A stretch of DNA of 64,000 bases from JASTVH01 sp042862465. GTDB taxonomy: Bacteria; Pseudomonadota; Gammaproteobacteria; Pseudomonadales; Oleiphilaceae. The DNA lies in contig JASTVH010000001.1 in the NCBI GenBank assembly GCA_042862465.1, positions 372,001 to 436,000 on the forward strand, read 5' to 3'. Below are positions 54,897-62,642 of this stretch, in pieces; the stretch's first letter is position 1, and each line of letters starts with the position of its first letter. A program made the position numbers and the translations under genes. Below the pieces are notes generated by a model, which saw nothing but the letters and a program-made list of their open reading frames with translations, did no database searches and was not told the origin of the DNA.

Positions 54897-55004
54897 TCCT
54901 TTTAAATTTTTAGTTCACCGAAATCCTCCTGGTCGTGAATCGGTTCACTTTGTGAACTTTTGACCGCAGGCGCGGTTTTCAGTTCCCGCATTGTCGTCAT
55001 GTTG

Positions 55005-55032
55005 TTGACACGCAAATTGATTTCGGTATCAT
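55005..55032 (+). promoter_or_regulatory. Promoter of tRNA-Ser
   Basis: A perfect TTGACA (-35, 55005-55010), a 16-base spacer and TATCAT (-10, 55027-55032) lie 31 bases before the mature tRNA 5' end. Confidence 0.65.
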
Positions 55033-55063
55033 TCGCTTCGCTGTTCAACACGCAGCACCATGC

Positions 55064-55153
55064 GGTGGGCTGGCAGAGTGGTTGAATGCAGCGGTCTTGA
55101 AAACCGCCGAGGGTTTACGCCCTCCCGGGGTTCGAATCCCTGGCCCACCGCCA
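55064..55153 (+). tRNA. tRNA-Ser (anticodon TGA)
   Basis: This is a 90-base type II tRNA with a long variable arm. The acceptor GGTGGGC (55064-55070) pairs with GCCCACC (55143-55149), then discriminator G and encoded CCA (55151-55153). The anticodon stem GCGGT/ACCGC encloses the loop CTTGAAA, with anticodon TGA at 55098-55100. The T-arm GGGGTTCGAATCCC is intact. It may be the attachment site of the mobile element to its right. Confidence 0.97.
55129..55153 (+). other. Possible attachment site in the tRNA-Ser 3' end
   Basis: P4-type integrases commonly recombine within tRNA 3' ends, and foreign genes begin just right of this one. No second copy of the 3' end is present in the window; it would have to lie beyond the right edge near the integrase start. 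This is inference only. Confidence 0.35.
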
Positions 55154-55397
55154 TTTTTCTATTATTTTCAATCACTTACGAACAGAAGAATAATTTACGT
55201 ACCATTAAACGTACCAAGCGAAAAATGGTCAATTACTGTTCAATGTAAGTGCCGCTCGCATGGATTGCCAAGCGGTCGTGCCACCTGCCGGAAATGGTGG
55301 GACTGTCAGGAGAGACTGACACCATTGACCGCTTTCACCCTTCCGCGTAACTTCATCCGCTACAGTTTTTTCTCACCACAGACAGGAAGTGATAACG

Positions 55398-55736
55398 ATG
55401 TTCGATTATCAGGCTGAAAAACTTAGCGAAGCTCGGCGGGCATTAATGCTCCCTCACAGTAGTGGGGAAGAACAGTCAATCGCCGATGCTTTCCATGTTT
55501 GCTCTCTGGGCTTTAAGGATATTGAGCTTCCAGAAAAGGCGAAACATTTAGATGATTCGGCCAAAGATTGGATAAAGGTTATCAAGGGTCTTATGAGCAC
55601 GGATGGTTTAACCGATGATGATGGAAAGGGCCTATGGGCTGTGAAAGCAGCGACACTCTCCATAGACGATAAAATCCAGCTCTCGCGCTGTGTCGATGAG
55701 TTAGCGCACTGGTTCGACTCGCAAACAAACGAATGA
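55398..55736 (+). CDS. Hypothetical protein beside tRNA-Ser
   Basis: This 112-residue acidic, mostly helical protein (MFDYQAEKLSEARRALML, LDDSAKDWIKVIKGLM, SIDDKIQLSRCVDELAHWF) has no motif I recognise. The ATG at 55398 has AGGAAG eight bases upstream; GTG 55389 is the alternative. It is the only plus-strand gene in the element region and is convergent with the terminase operon, a typical cargo position next to an attachment site. It could equally be a host gene. Confidence 0.62.
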   Translation: MFDYQAEKLSEARRALMLPHSSGEEQSIADAFHVCSLGFKDIELPEKAKHLDDSAKDWIKVIKGLMSTDGLTDDDGKGLWAVKAATLSIDDKIQLSRCVDELAHWFDSQTNE

Positions 55737-55816
55737 ACTTAGAAGCGGGTGGCCTGCCATAATCAGGCGGCCATCCCCCAGCGATACCTAGAATCCGCCA
55801 GGTTCAGGCCAAACGA

Positions 55817-55963
55817 TCAAGCCCGTAGGCTGGCAATCGCTGTTGCATAATCAGGCGCATCACTTCGAATGACCATCAATCGTGCCAGTCTGTGCAATGC
55901 GCTGATTTGTTGGTACTCATCCCGAGCTACAGCAGTGCCGGGAACTAATCCGTCATCGTTCAT
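55817..55963 (-). CDS. Small (48-residue) hypothetical protein
   Basis: A short frame runs from ATG (55963) to TGA (55817-55819), with GGAGG seven bases upstream, one of the best ribosome sites in the region. The product (MNDDGLVPGTAVARDEYQQIS then LHRLARLMVIRSDAPDYATAIASLRA) is helical and soluble. It ends the minus-strand terminase operon, 25 bases after the 92-residue gene. No family recognised. Confidence 0.6.
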   Translation of the reverse strand: MNDDGLVPGTAVARDEYQQISALHRLARLMVIRSDAPDYATAIASLRA

Positions 55964-55988
55964 GGTGAAGCCTCCAGTTTTGGGTTAA

Positions 55989-56267
55989 TCAGGCCACATC
56001 GTTTTCACACCAGCGGATAAAGCCAGAACTCAGCCACTCCGCATCATGGCCCGTATAGGTGCAGATCCGCCGGAGCATCCACGTACACTGAATGAGCGCG
56101 TCGAATGCTTCTTCCCGGTCGTCCTGCGTACTGCCATCCGTGGCCCGCTCCTGCCAATAGGCTTTAGCGTCCTTTACCAGCAGGGCAAGTGCAGCCATCC
56201 ATAGTTGCAATTCAGCGGCCCCGGCAAGCTGGCCCATCTCTGTAACGTCTAAAAGCTCGTCAGTCAT
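55989..56267 (-). CDS. Hypothetical protein downstream of terminase
   Basis: This 92-residue helical protein is rich in Trp, Ala, Leu and acidic residues (ELQLWMAALALLVKDAKAYWQERA, LIQCTWMLRRICTYTGHDAEWLSSGF). There is no known motif. It begins 21 bases after the 260-residue gene and has a weak ribosome site, suggesting coupled expression in the same operon. Confidence 0.65.
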   Translation of the reverse strand: MTDELLDVTEMGQLAGAAELQLWMAALALLVKDAKAYWQERATDGSTQDDREEAFDALIQCTWMLRRICTYTGHDAEWLSSGFIRWCENDVA

Positions 56268-56288
56268 CAAAGCCGCCGCCGGTCTGGG

Positions 56289-57071
56289 TTAATAGTTCTC
56301 TTCGACTTTCTGGCGGGCCTCAGCAGCCGCGATAGCGGCCTGTTGGTACTTGTCCCTGACCTCTCTGGCGGTCATCGTGTCCGCCTTGTCTAGCAGGTCT
56401 GTATAGGCTCTGCGGGTGGCCTCGCTTGCCTTGCTGATTGATTGTTCCAGCTTGTAAAGGTCGGGCCGGTGTTTCTGTAGGGCGCGGGTGCGGGTGGCCT
56501 TGTGGCTGTCTGCACTCATGCCGGAGAGTGTGGGGTGTGCCCCAATGACAGCCGCCAGAACCTGACCATCGCCCTGTTCAATGGCATTGCCGATAACCTC
56601 CCGGCGCTCGCTGTCACTCATGCCACGCAATACAGCGCGCAATTCTGAGTTATCACGTTCAGACCACCTCACCGACTGGCGAAACTCGGATTCAATGGAC
56701 TCTAGCCGGGCTTTGGCCTGAGCCTGGGCGCGGTCGCTACGGTCTGCCAATCCTTTCAAGGCGCGGTCAAAATCACGGGCCACGTTGTTCAGGTGTGCCG
56801 CCTGCGTGACCTCTGGGCTTTTCTGTTCGCGGATTTCCTTGTAAGCGGAAAACGTGCGACTGATAGCGGCCTGAGCATCAGACAGAAACTCTAGCGACTT
56901 GTCGTTGCCAAGCTCTCCGGCTTCACGCTTCCAGGTTTCGCCCCATCGGTCGGACACCAGCAGGTCGGTTGCCTCAACTTTGGGTAGGTCATAGGCGGTG
57001 TCTGCGCCCTTGTCGTGGTCGCGTACTGCGAGTTTTCCGTTTTGGTATTGCAGGTCGGTTCTGTAGCTCAT
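56289..57071 (-). CDS. Hypothetical coiled-coil protein downstream of large terminase
   Basis: The 260-residue protein has an N-terminal beta-like segment (MSYRTDLQYQNGKLAVRDHDKG) and then long charged helices through most of its length (about residues 60-145 and 210-258, rich in Ala, Arg, Glu and Lys). It lies 12 bases after the terminase gene. In a phage this position often holds portal, scaffold or head proteins, but I see no such motif; it could be a packaging-related or capsid-altering factor. Unknown. Confidence 0.68.
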   Translation of the reverse strand: MSYRTDLQYQNGKLAVRDHDKGADTAYDLPKVEATDLLVSDRWGETWKREAGELGNDKSLEFLSDAQAAISRTFSAYKEIREQKSPEVTQAAHLNNVARDFDRALKGLADRSDRAQAQAKARLESIESEFRQSVRWSERDNSELRAVLRGMSDSERREVIGNAIEQGDGQVLAAVIGAHPTLSGMSADSHKATRTRALQKHRPDLYKLEQSISKASEATRRAYTDLLDKADTMTAREVRDKYQQAAIAAAEARQKVEENY

Positions 57072-57083
57072 GGTGTTACCTCG

Positions 57084-58526
57084 TTAATGTCCTGGGGGGT
57101 GGCCTTGCTGGCGGGATCTTCCGCCATGCTGTCCGGGCCATAGCACGGTGATTTTCGGGGGTGTGTGGTTGATCCGTTCCTTTGCCATCCAGCAGGCACC
57201 GGCAATAGCGTTTGCTCTATCGTCATGGCCTCCCGGCGGGTGATTCACTGAGTCCTTACCGGCGCGGCTTGTACGGCGCTCAAGGTTGGCGAATTGAATA
57301 ACCGCTTTATGGTCTGGCGGGATCTCTACGCGGCCCGTTTGAAGCAGTGGCAAAAACTCCAGATACAGTTCAGAACGGTTAAGGGGTGAAGGCTCCAAGT
57401 TGATCCCGTGCTTTCGGTATTCCTGCCGGGGCCACTCTGCCGCGTACCGATCACCCATGACGGTAGATATTCGATACTGCTTTAATACCTTGGCGTAACT
57501 TTCTGTTATCTCTGCCGGATTGCCTCGTTGGCTGTGTACCGCATCCGTTATCACGCGGCTGCCTTCAATGTGTGCGATTGCCATCGTGTATTCATCGGCA
57601 CCACCGCCTGCCACGTCTACGAATCCAACGTACTGTTTGCCGGAGCGAAGGGGGAGCATTAGCGGGGCGTCGCGGGTGCAGTCGTCTACCATCTCCCGCG
57701 TTATGAAGGCTTCAACGTCTGATCTGAATTGCGCCCCATATTCAGCAGCAGCGGCCACGGGGTCACGGTCATAAGCCTGATCGACAATCCGCCGGGGTAA
57801 GGTGGGGTTCATGGTCAGGGTTTGAGCCTGAGCCACCAGAATAGAGCCTTCCTGTCCGTAGTACCGGCGGTGAGCGTCCCACAAGGCACCACGGCGGGCG
57901 TATGGACTGGAAAGGGCAATCAGGGGGCCATCTAATGAGGCAAGGCCGGGGCGTACCGCATTCAATATCTCGAAATCTGGGTTTGCGCTATCCTCTGAAC
58001 GCCAGAACGCCACCTCATCAGCGATAACAGCCGCAAACGTATAGCCACGGGTGGCCCTGAATGAAGCCGTACCCACTTCAATAACGGCGCGGTTGGCTAG
58101 CTCCAGCGTTTCCGCTGATTCCTTTACGATCAGCCGTTGCAGCATGGGGTTAGCGTTCATTAGGCCAGTGATATAGCGGAATACTGAGCGTGCGGCCTTT
58201 CGATCCTGTGCCAGACATAGCACGGTTGCCACTTCGCCAGGGCTTAGCCGGTCTGAATGGTCATTGAAACAGGCTTCATACACTGCCAATAGGGCGGCGT
58301 TCTGAGTCTTACCGCCACGTCTACCGATAGCCAGCCATAGTTCATCATGTGCGGCCTCTGGGGCGCTCTCACGGCCTGTTAGTTCCTGCCAGTGGGGTAG
58401 CTCATCATCGGACAGTTCAAGGCCATAGAAGCCAGCTAGAAGGGCGCGCCATGCTTTGAAGCTATCGCCCCCGAATTGATCCCCGAACAAGGCCGGATCT
58501 GTCATCAGGTCGCGGATAGTAATCAC
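57084..58526 (-). CDS. terL: Phage terminase large subunit (ATPase-nuclease)
   Basis: TerL pumps DNA into proheads and cuts it. The 480-residue protein has Walker A GRRGGKT at residues 68-74, Walker B with Asp170-Glu171 in AAVIADEVAFW, a coupling-motif region LIALSSPYARRGALWDA, and an RNase H-like nuclease domain with Asp304 in YVGFVDVAGGG and late acidic residues in GGHDDRANAIAGACW. Length and order are those of an intact protein. Its ATG overlaps the upstream gene by four bases. No structural genes accompany it. Confidence 0.9.
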   Translation of the reverse strand: MITIRDLMTDPALFGDQFGGDSFKAWRALLAGFYGLELSDDELPHWQELTGRESAPEAAHDELWLAIGRRGGKTQNAALLAVYEACFNDHSDRLSPGEVATVLCLAQDRKAARSVFRYITGLMNANPMLQRLIVKESAETLELANRAVIEVGTASFRATRGYTFAAVIADEVAFWRSEDSANPDFEILNAVRPGLASLDGPLIALSSPYARRGALWDAHRRYYGQEGSILVAQAQTLTMNPTLPRRIVDQAYDRDPVAAAAEYGAQFRSDVEAFITREMVDDCTRDAPLMLPLRSGKQYVGFVDVAGGGADEYTMAIAHIEGSRVITDAVHSQRGNPAEITESYAKVLKQYRISTVMGDRYAAEWPRQEYRKHGINLEPSPLNRSELYLEFLPLLQTGRVEIPPDHKAVIQFANLERRTSRAGKDSVNHPPGGHDDRANAIAGACWMAKERINHTPPKITVLWPGQHGGRSRQQGHPPGH

Positions 58527-58882
58527 TTGCCGCCCTCCCGGTTCTTCAGGAAGGTGGCCAGGTCTGGCACGTCGCGGGCTTGGCGATCAAGGCCAACGGT
58601 TTTGAGCAGGCCAATCAGCGTATTAACCGCCTGAGTAAGCCGCCCTTGGTCTACTTCCTCCCCACGGCTGAGGGCTGCTTCCTGTTGCTCTATGACGCAC
58701 TCCATGTAAACAATCCGCTTGCACAGTGACCGCCGCTGATAGCTCATGCGGTCGTTTCCGCCTAAGTCCTGGGTCAGATCGTGGTAACGGTCATTCACCG
58801 CACGGGCTAGGCTTGTACGGCCATCCAACTTTTCCAGCCAGTCCGCTGAATACTTGGGAGGGATTGCGGCTTGTTTCGTCAT
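58523..58882 (-). CDS. Putative terminase small subunit
   Basis: The 119-residue protein has no clear HTH motif but its position, size and charge fit a small terminase subunit: basic N-terminus, helical middle (SYQRRSLCKRIVYMECVIEQQEAAL) and a C-terminal segment that would contact TerL. It is translationally coupled to TerL (overlap of four bases). TerS normally recognises the packaging site, so it would decide which DNA is packaged. The call is from context more than sequence. Confidence 0.62.
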   Translation of the reverse strand: MTKQAAIPPKYSADWLEKLDGRTSLARAVNDRYHDLTQDLGGNDRMSYQRRSLCKRIVYMECVIEQQEAALSRGEEVDQGRLTQAVNTLIGLLKTVGLDRQARDVPDLATFLKNREGGK

Positions 58883-58915
58883 ATCTGTGCCATATCTAAC
58901 CTGTTTATGGTACGT

Positions 58916-58944
58916 ATTATGGCAGGTATAAGAAGTGGCATCAA
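58916..58944 (-). promoter_or_regulatory. Promoter candidate for the terminase operon
   Basis: On the minus strand, TTGATG (58944-58939) and CATAAT (58921-58916) are separated by 17 bases; the start would lie about 27 bases before the small terminase ATG. Confidence 0.5.
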
Positions 58945-59066
58945 TATAAGAATGCGTTATATGGGGCGGTGTGGCGGTGAGTATGTCCGCCTAACCTGCG
59001 TATAGGAGGGTACAGGGGTCTATATTGCAGTTTCCTATGACCGATATAAAAGCGATTAACCTTGCC

Positions 59067-59312
59067 TATGACGCGAGTGACGCGAGTGACGCGACAAACC
59101 CACATCATTCCTACTGTGAATTTTTCTTTTTTTGCCTGATTAGGGCGTCACTAGGTATTAAAGAAAGGAAATTCGTTACGCATTCAATAGGATTTAGGCG
59201 TCACTGGCGTCACTACATGGGGTTAATATCGCTCTAGCCCCTGTGCTGCAAGGCTTTTGGCCGTGACGCGAAAACCGCTTACCCGTCACTATTGCGTCAC
59301 TCATGCGTCACT
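59067..59312. repeat. Iteron array of GCGTCACT octamers
   Basis: Seven exact copies of GCGTCACT or its complement occur at 59076 and 59085 (minus) and 59145, 59198, 59207, 59294 and 59305 (plus), with near copies at 59067, 59262 and 59283. Two neighbouring pairs are spaced 9 bases apart and a third 11, about one helical turn. The left cluster is on the opposite strand to most of the right-hand copies, with a T-rich tract between. This is the layout of replication-initiator binding sites. Confidence 0.8.
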
Positions 59313-59336
59313 AAAAAACCCTGCACTGTGGCGGGG
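59313..59336 (-). terminator. Weak terminator after the primase gene
   Basis: On the minus strand CCCCGC and GCAGGG form a six-base stem with one mismatch and a six-base loop, followed by six Ts (59318-59313), 20 bases after the primase stop. Confidence 0.5.
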
Positions 59337-59355
59337 CTGTTGTGGTGGGTGTGGG

Positions 59356-61755
59356 TTAGCAGACAAACGCTCGTTTGCAGCGTATGCCTGTGAAGGTTCG
59401 CGCCGTGTTCGTCCGTTTGTGGGTGAAGCCTAACCGCTCCATACGTTCCTTGAATGCCTTGTTTGCCAGCTTGTTGTGAATGCCGTTTGCAGTGGCCCAT
59501 TCCTGATAGGCTCCATACATGGCACTACCCGGCGTTTTCGCCTCTGGTATGGCCTCGCACTCATCCTGAACAAACTGTGCCACCTGATCGGCTTCTAAAC
59601 GCCATTCCTCGCGGGCATCAATGCAACTTTGCGGGACAGTGAAGCCTTCCAGCAATGCGTCTGCATAGGCATCAAGGGCAAGCGTCAGGATTCCGGGCAA
59701 TTCGGCCATCAGCTTGTTTTTCAGGTTGGGATCACAGTTGCCTAGCTCCGGCTTGAACACGTTATTGAATTGCACCACCAGGGCGCGGCGGAATACTGCG
59801 TCCGAAAAGTCCCGCGTGTGTGGCATGTGGTTGGTACCGAACCAGCACGTTGAAAAAGGCCGCATATCGAACGGGTCTTTGTTCTTGTGCTCTACGGTTG
59901 TGGGTTCACCTGACGTGATACCTTTCAGGGCATCGTCATCAATGACAGCGCCTTGCTTGATCTCGGTAACGATGTTCGCCAGCTTGTTGTGAAGGTGCGC
60001 CCGTTGAAACTTGTTATCGAACTGAGAGGGCTGCACCGCTGCCACGTTGTCACGGCCTGCGAGGGCTTCCAGAACAGACAGTAAGACTGACTTACCGTTG
60101 GCACCACTGCCCACCAGAATAATGAATCTCTCGTGGTTACAGTGAGCCATCAGCGTATAGCCCATCATTTCCAGCAGTGCGGTTGCCTTGTCTGCCGCGT
60201 CGGGGTCATTCTTGAACACGTCAGCCAGAAACTTCACAAACTGCGGGGCCTCCGCCTTCGGGTCATACTCTACCGGCACCTGAGTAGTGCGGTAGTGCTG
60301 GCGGTTGTGGGGTAGAATTTCCCAACGGCCTGAGCCTGACAGCATCAGTTCACCGCTTAGGGTGTTTACGCACTCCACCGGGCCAATATCAAAGGCATGA
60401 TCCGGCATATAGATTTCAGTCCTGAACAGATCCGCTACGCTGTCCACGTTGCTTTTCCGCACGGCTTCCACCTTGTCACCGATATAGTGCTGTACCCACT
60501 GCTTAACGCTGCGTTCGTCCTGTTTCTTCCAGACTCCGCAAGCGTGCCACTTCCAGACAAAAGACTGAGCCGCTAACACGTTGTCCGTGCCAATGTCAGA
60601 CACTAGGCCGCGTGCCAGATCCAGGTCATCGGCTTGGCTGCCCTCGTCAGCTTGCCGCTCTGCTTCCTGAATGGCTTTAAATGGCAGTTTCGTTGTCTTC
60701 CGTATGGCCTCGTGTACCTTCCGCTTCCGAATGGCTGGCAGGGCTGCACATTCAAGAATCAGCGCCTCGATTTCTTCGGGTTCTGTCTCAAGGGTGAATC
60801 CCTGAGCGGTTGCGAGTAATTCGGGGAACTCTCGCGGCTCTGCCACTTGGTCAAGGCTCAGCTTTTCGCGGTAGTCGTTCAGCGTCCTGTGTGTGCAATG
60901 GTCGTGCATACACTTGAAGGCCGGAGACTTGAAGCCACCAGTATTGGCCGGGTAGTACACGGTTTCAGTCTGTCCGCTCTCGCTGGAATGTTCAGCCTCA
61001 AACGGACACACCACATTAAAGCCAGCATCAGGCCGCCGGGAGCGAACCATACCGCCATCATTCAGCGCCTTCAGGATCTCGTCACCCTCGCTGATTTCGA
61101 GCTGTCGGGCTTGGCGTGACGTGCCTTCCTTTTCCAGTGGCGGGAAGGCTTCCAGGATCTTGTCAGCGGTATAGGGTAGGCCGCCGTTCTCCTGCATCAT
61201 GCGAACCATGAACGGTTCACCCTTGCGGTGATAGAAGCCGGGGAGCCTCAACACGCGGGGCAAGTCCGTGACGCTGCTATCAGTGCCATAGGTGTCAGCG
61301 ATTCGGCGTTGTACGCCTTCAAACTGAGCCAATGGCAGGCCATCCGTCAGCCAATAGGGGTGAGCATTGCCGGGGCTGCTTTCGACAATGAAGCTCGCTT
61401 CCGGTTTGGCGTTCAGGATCGGGGCCAGGTCTGCGCCATCCGTGTCAGCGAATACCGCCCGCACTCGTCGCACGTTGTCAGCCTTGCGGCCTTTCAGATC
61501 GGTCTGATTAACCGTAATGAACACACCGGCACCGCTACGGTTCAGCCTTTCCAGCGCGGCGGCGTGCCGGGACAGTGCCCCATGAAATACCTGTGCGTAT
61601 TTCTTCCGCTGGCCTTTGCTTTCCCGCTCTTTGTCCTCTGCCTTGGCCTCTGGGGTATCGGCAAACGTCTGGAATGTGAAGGCTTCCGCTTCCTCATCCA
61701 GCAGAGTCAGGAAGTGTTCAGCCAGTTCAATATCTGTTTTCAGTTGTTCAGTCAT
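59356..61755 (-). CDS. Primase-helicase replication protein (D5-type SF3 helicase)
   Basis: The 799-residue protein combines an N-terminal RepB-like/archaeo-eukaryotic primase domain (FADTDG with Asp104 and Asp106, GNAHPYWL with His132), a putative zinc-binding middle (Cys-Pro and FKCMHDHCTH around residues 255-292), and a C-terminal D5_N/SF3 helicase with Walker A GSGANGKS at residues 549-556, DDDALKGITSGEP, and the sensor motif FGTNHMPHTRD. Such proteins initiate replication of P4, SaPIs and related satellites. The ATG at 61755 follows GGGAGG; a start nine codons upstream is poorer. The extreme C-terminus, with FTHKRTNTARTFTG, may bind the adjacent iterons. Confidence 0.9.
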   Translation of the reverse strand: MTEQLKTDIELAEHFLTLLDEEAEAFTFQTFADTPEAKAEDKERESKGQRKKYAQVFHGALSRHAAALERLNRSGAGVFITVNQTDLKGRKADNVRRVRAVFADTDGADLAPILNAKPEASFIVESSPGNAHPYWLTDGLPLAQFEGVQRRIADTYGTDSSVTDLPRVLRLPGFYHRKGEPFMVRMMQENGGLPYTADKILEAFPPLEKEGTSRQARQLEISEGDEILKALNDGGMVRSRRPDAGFNVVCPFEAEHSSESGQTETVYYPANTGGFKSPAFKCMHDHCTHRTLNDYREKLSLDQVAEPREFPELLATAQGFTLETEPEEIEALILECAALPAIRKRKVHEAIRKTTKLPFKAIQEAERQADEGSQADDLDLARGLVSDIGTDNVLAAQSFVWKWHACGVWKKQDERSVKQWVQHYIGDKVEAVRKSNVDSVADLFRTEIYMPDHAFDIGPVECVNTLSGELMLSGSGRWEILPHNRQHYRTTQVPVEYDPKAEAPQFVKFLADVFKNDPDAADKATALLEMMGYTLMAHCNHERFIILVGSGANGKSVLLSVLEALAGRDNVAAVQPSQFDNKFQRAHLHNKLANIVTEIKQGAVIDDDALKGITSGEPTTVEHKNKDPFDMRPFSTCWFGTNHMPHTRDFSDAVFRRALVVQFNNVFKPELGNCDPNLKNKLMAELPGILTLALDAYADALLEGFTVPQSCIDAREEWRLEADQVAQFVQDECEAIPEAKTPGSAMYGAYQEWATANGIHNKLANKAFKERMERLGFTHKRTNTARTFTGIRCKRAFVC

Positions 61756-62257
61756 GGCACACCTCCCGCACTGCGTATTCATTCGGGTACTTCCCGGCGT
61801 AGTCAGGGTGAATTCCTGCCTCGTCTATCGGATAAAGCCGTTCAAACGCTGGAAGCGTGAGCCTTGCCGATAGATTGAACGATGGGTAAGTGCCTTTAAT
61901 TCGCGGGTGAAGGTAGGCCGCCACAATGACGCTATCGGTTGAACAGTAGCGGCATCCCCATGACTCGATCATGTGTTTTACGGGTAAGCATGTTTGGCCG
62001 GTTTTGACTGTTTTCTGAGCGTCGAACCAAGCGTAAGCAATGCGGGTGCTGTCGTGTGATTCGTGATAGAAGTACCGCATATGGAACACACCGGCCCGTT
62101 GCAGGTCGGTAATGGCTTTTTGAATCTCTGCATCACTTGGCAACCGGCTATAAACGGTCGTTTTGTGAACAGTTTTTGCCTGATTGGTGTTATAATTCAC
62201 TTGCTCAAGGTGAATGTTTTTTGCGCTCTGGTCGTTTACGATCGGGGCGTTTTTCAT
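61748..62257 (-). CDS. Hypothetical protein coupled to primase
   Basis: This 169-residue protein has a basic N-terminal half (NTNQAKTVHKTTVYSRLPSDAEIQKAITDLQRAG) and a C-terminal half rich in aromatic residues with a Cys pair in WGCRYCSTD. It has an excellent ribosome site (AAGGAGG, eight bases before ATG 62257) and overlaps both neighbours (four bases with the HTH gene, eight with primase). A role in replication control is suggested by coupling alone; no family is recognised. Confidence 0.72.
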   Translation of the reverse strand: MKNAPIVNDQSAKNIHLEQVNYNTNQAKTVHKTTVYSRLPSDAEIQKAITDLQRAGVFHMRYFYHESHDSTRIAYAWFDAQKTVKTGQTCLPVKHMIESWGCRYCSTDSVIVAAYLHPRIKGTYPSFNLSARLTLPAFERLYPIDEAGIHPDYAGKYPNEYAVREVCHD

Positions 62258-62460
62258 TTCTCGCCCTCCTTGTAATCCAGTAGCCGGAAAACATCGGCCA
62301 GGCTGATTACTTTGCAACCGCTAAACTGGCGAACAGTGACATAGCCATTGCTTACCGCATCGGTCACGGTATGTGCGGCAACTCCCGTTAGGTGCGGGAC
62401 GTTGGAGAGGGCCACATATTCGCGCCCATTTGAAAGGAAAGTTCCGGGGGTGCGTTTCAT
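62254..62460 (-). CDS. Small HTH protein, excisionase-like
   Basis: This 68-residue protein shows a MerR/excisionase-type helix-turn-helix pattern: YVALSNVPHLTGVAAHTVTDAVSNGYV then a wing-like VRQFSGCKVISLADVFRLL. It overlaps the AlpA gene by four bases and the 169-residue gene by four. It may direct excision with the integrase or control the replication genes. Confidence 0.7.
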   Translation of the reverse strand: MKRTPGTFLSNGREYVALSNVPHLTGVAAHTVTDAVSNGYVTVRQFSGCKVISLADVFRLLDYKEGEK

Positions 62461-62642
62461 GCTGCGCCCTCCTGTTTAGCTTCCCAGCTTTCGAGGTCTG
62501 ACAGCTTCCAGCGGGTAGCGCCGTTGATCTTTACAGGGGAGGGGAAATTGCCTTCACGTACCCAGCGCCAGATAGTTTGGCGGCATACGGCGTAACGGTT
62601 GGCGTTGTCTTTGTCGGACAGGTATTGCTTCACATTGGTCAT
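62457..62642 (-). CDS. alpA: AlpA family phage regulator
   Basis: This 61-residue protein has the AlpA/Vis pattern: a winged HTH with RYAVCRQTIWRWVREGNFPSPVKINGATRWKLSDLESWEAKQ. In P4 and CP4-57 elements AlpA/Vis controls integrase expression and excision. The ATG at 62642 has GGAGA seven bases upstream; in-frame residues before it are unlike the family. It heads a four-gene chain with overlapping stops and starts ending in the primase. Confidence 0.88.
   Translation of the reverse strand: MTNVKQYLSDKDNANRYAVCRQTIWRWVREGNFPSPVKINGATRWKLSDLESWEAKQEGAA

Larger units (their letters stand above)
58883..59355. other. Probable replication origin and control region of the element
   Basis: This 473-base region between the primase 3' end and the terminase operon has no credible gene. 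From right to left it holds the primase terminator, an iteron array (59067-59312) surrounding a T-rich tract (59118-59135), and a terminase promoter near 58916-58944. SaPI-type satellites place their origin directly after the rep gene in the same way. Confidence 0.55.

Noticed and set aside
55060..55417. Small plus-strand frames over and after tRNA-Ser
   Set aside because: They translate the tRNA itself and its flank; no ribosome sites.
55737..55816. Terminator between the convergent element genes
   Set aside because: TGGCC/GGCCA arms with a bulge are present near 55751-55773 but with no T-run, so support is too weak for a feature.
59025..59237. Plus-strand 70-codon frame with DASDASDAT repeat
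   Set aside because: The repeat in the product is simply the iteron array; there is no ribosome site and composition is not protein-like.
59067..59312. Possible CRISPR array
   Set aside because: Repeats are only 8 bases, occur on both strands, and spacers are irregular with no cas genes near.
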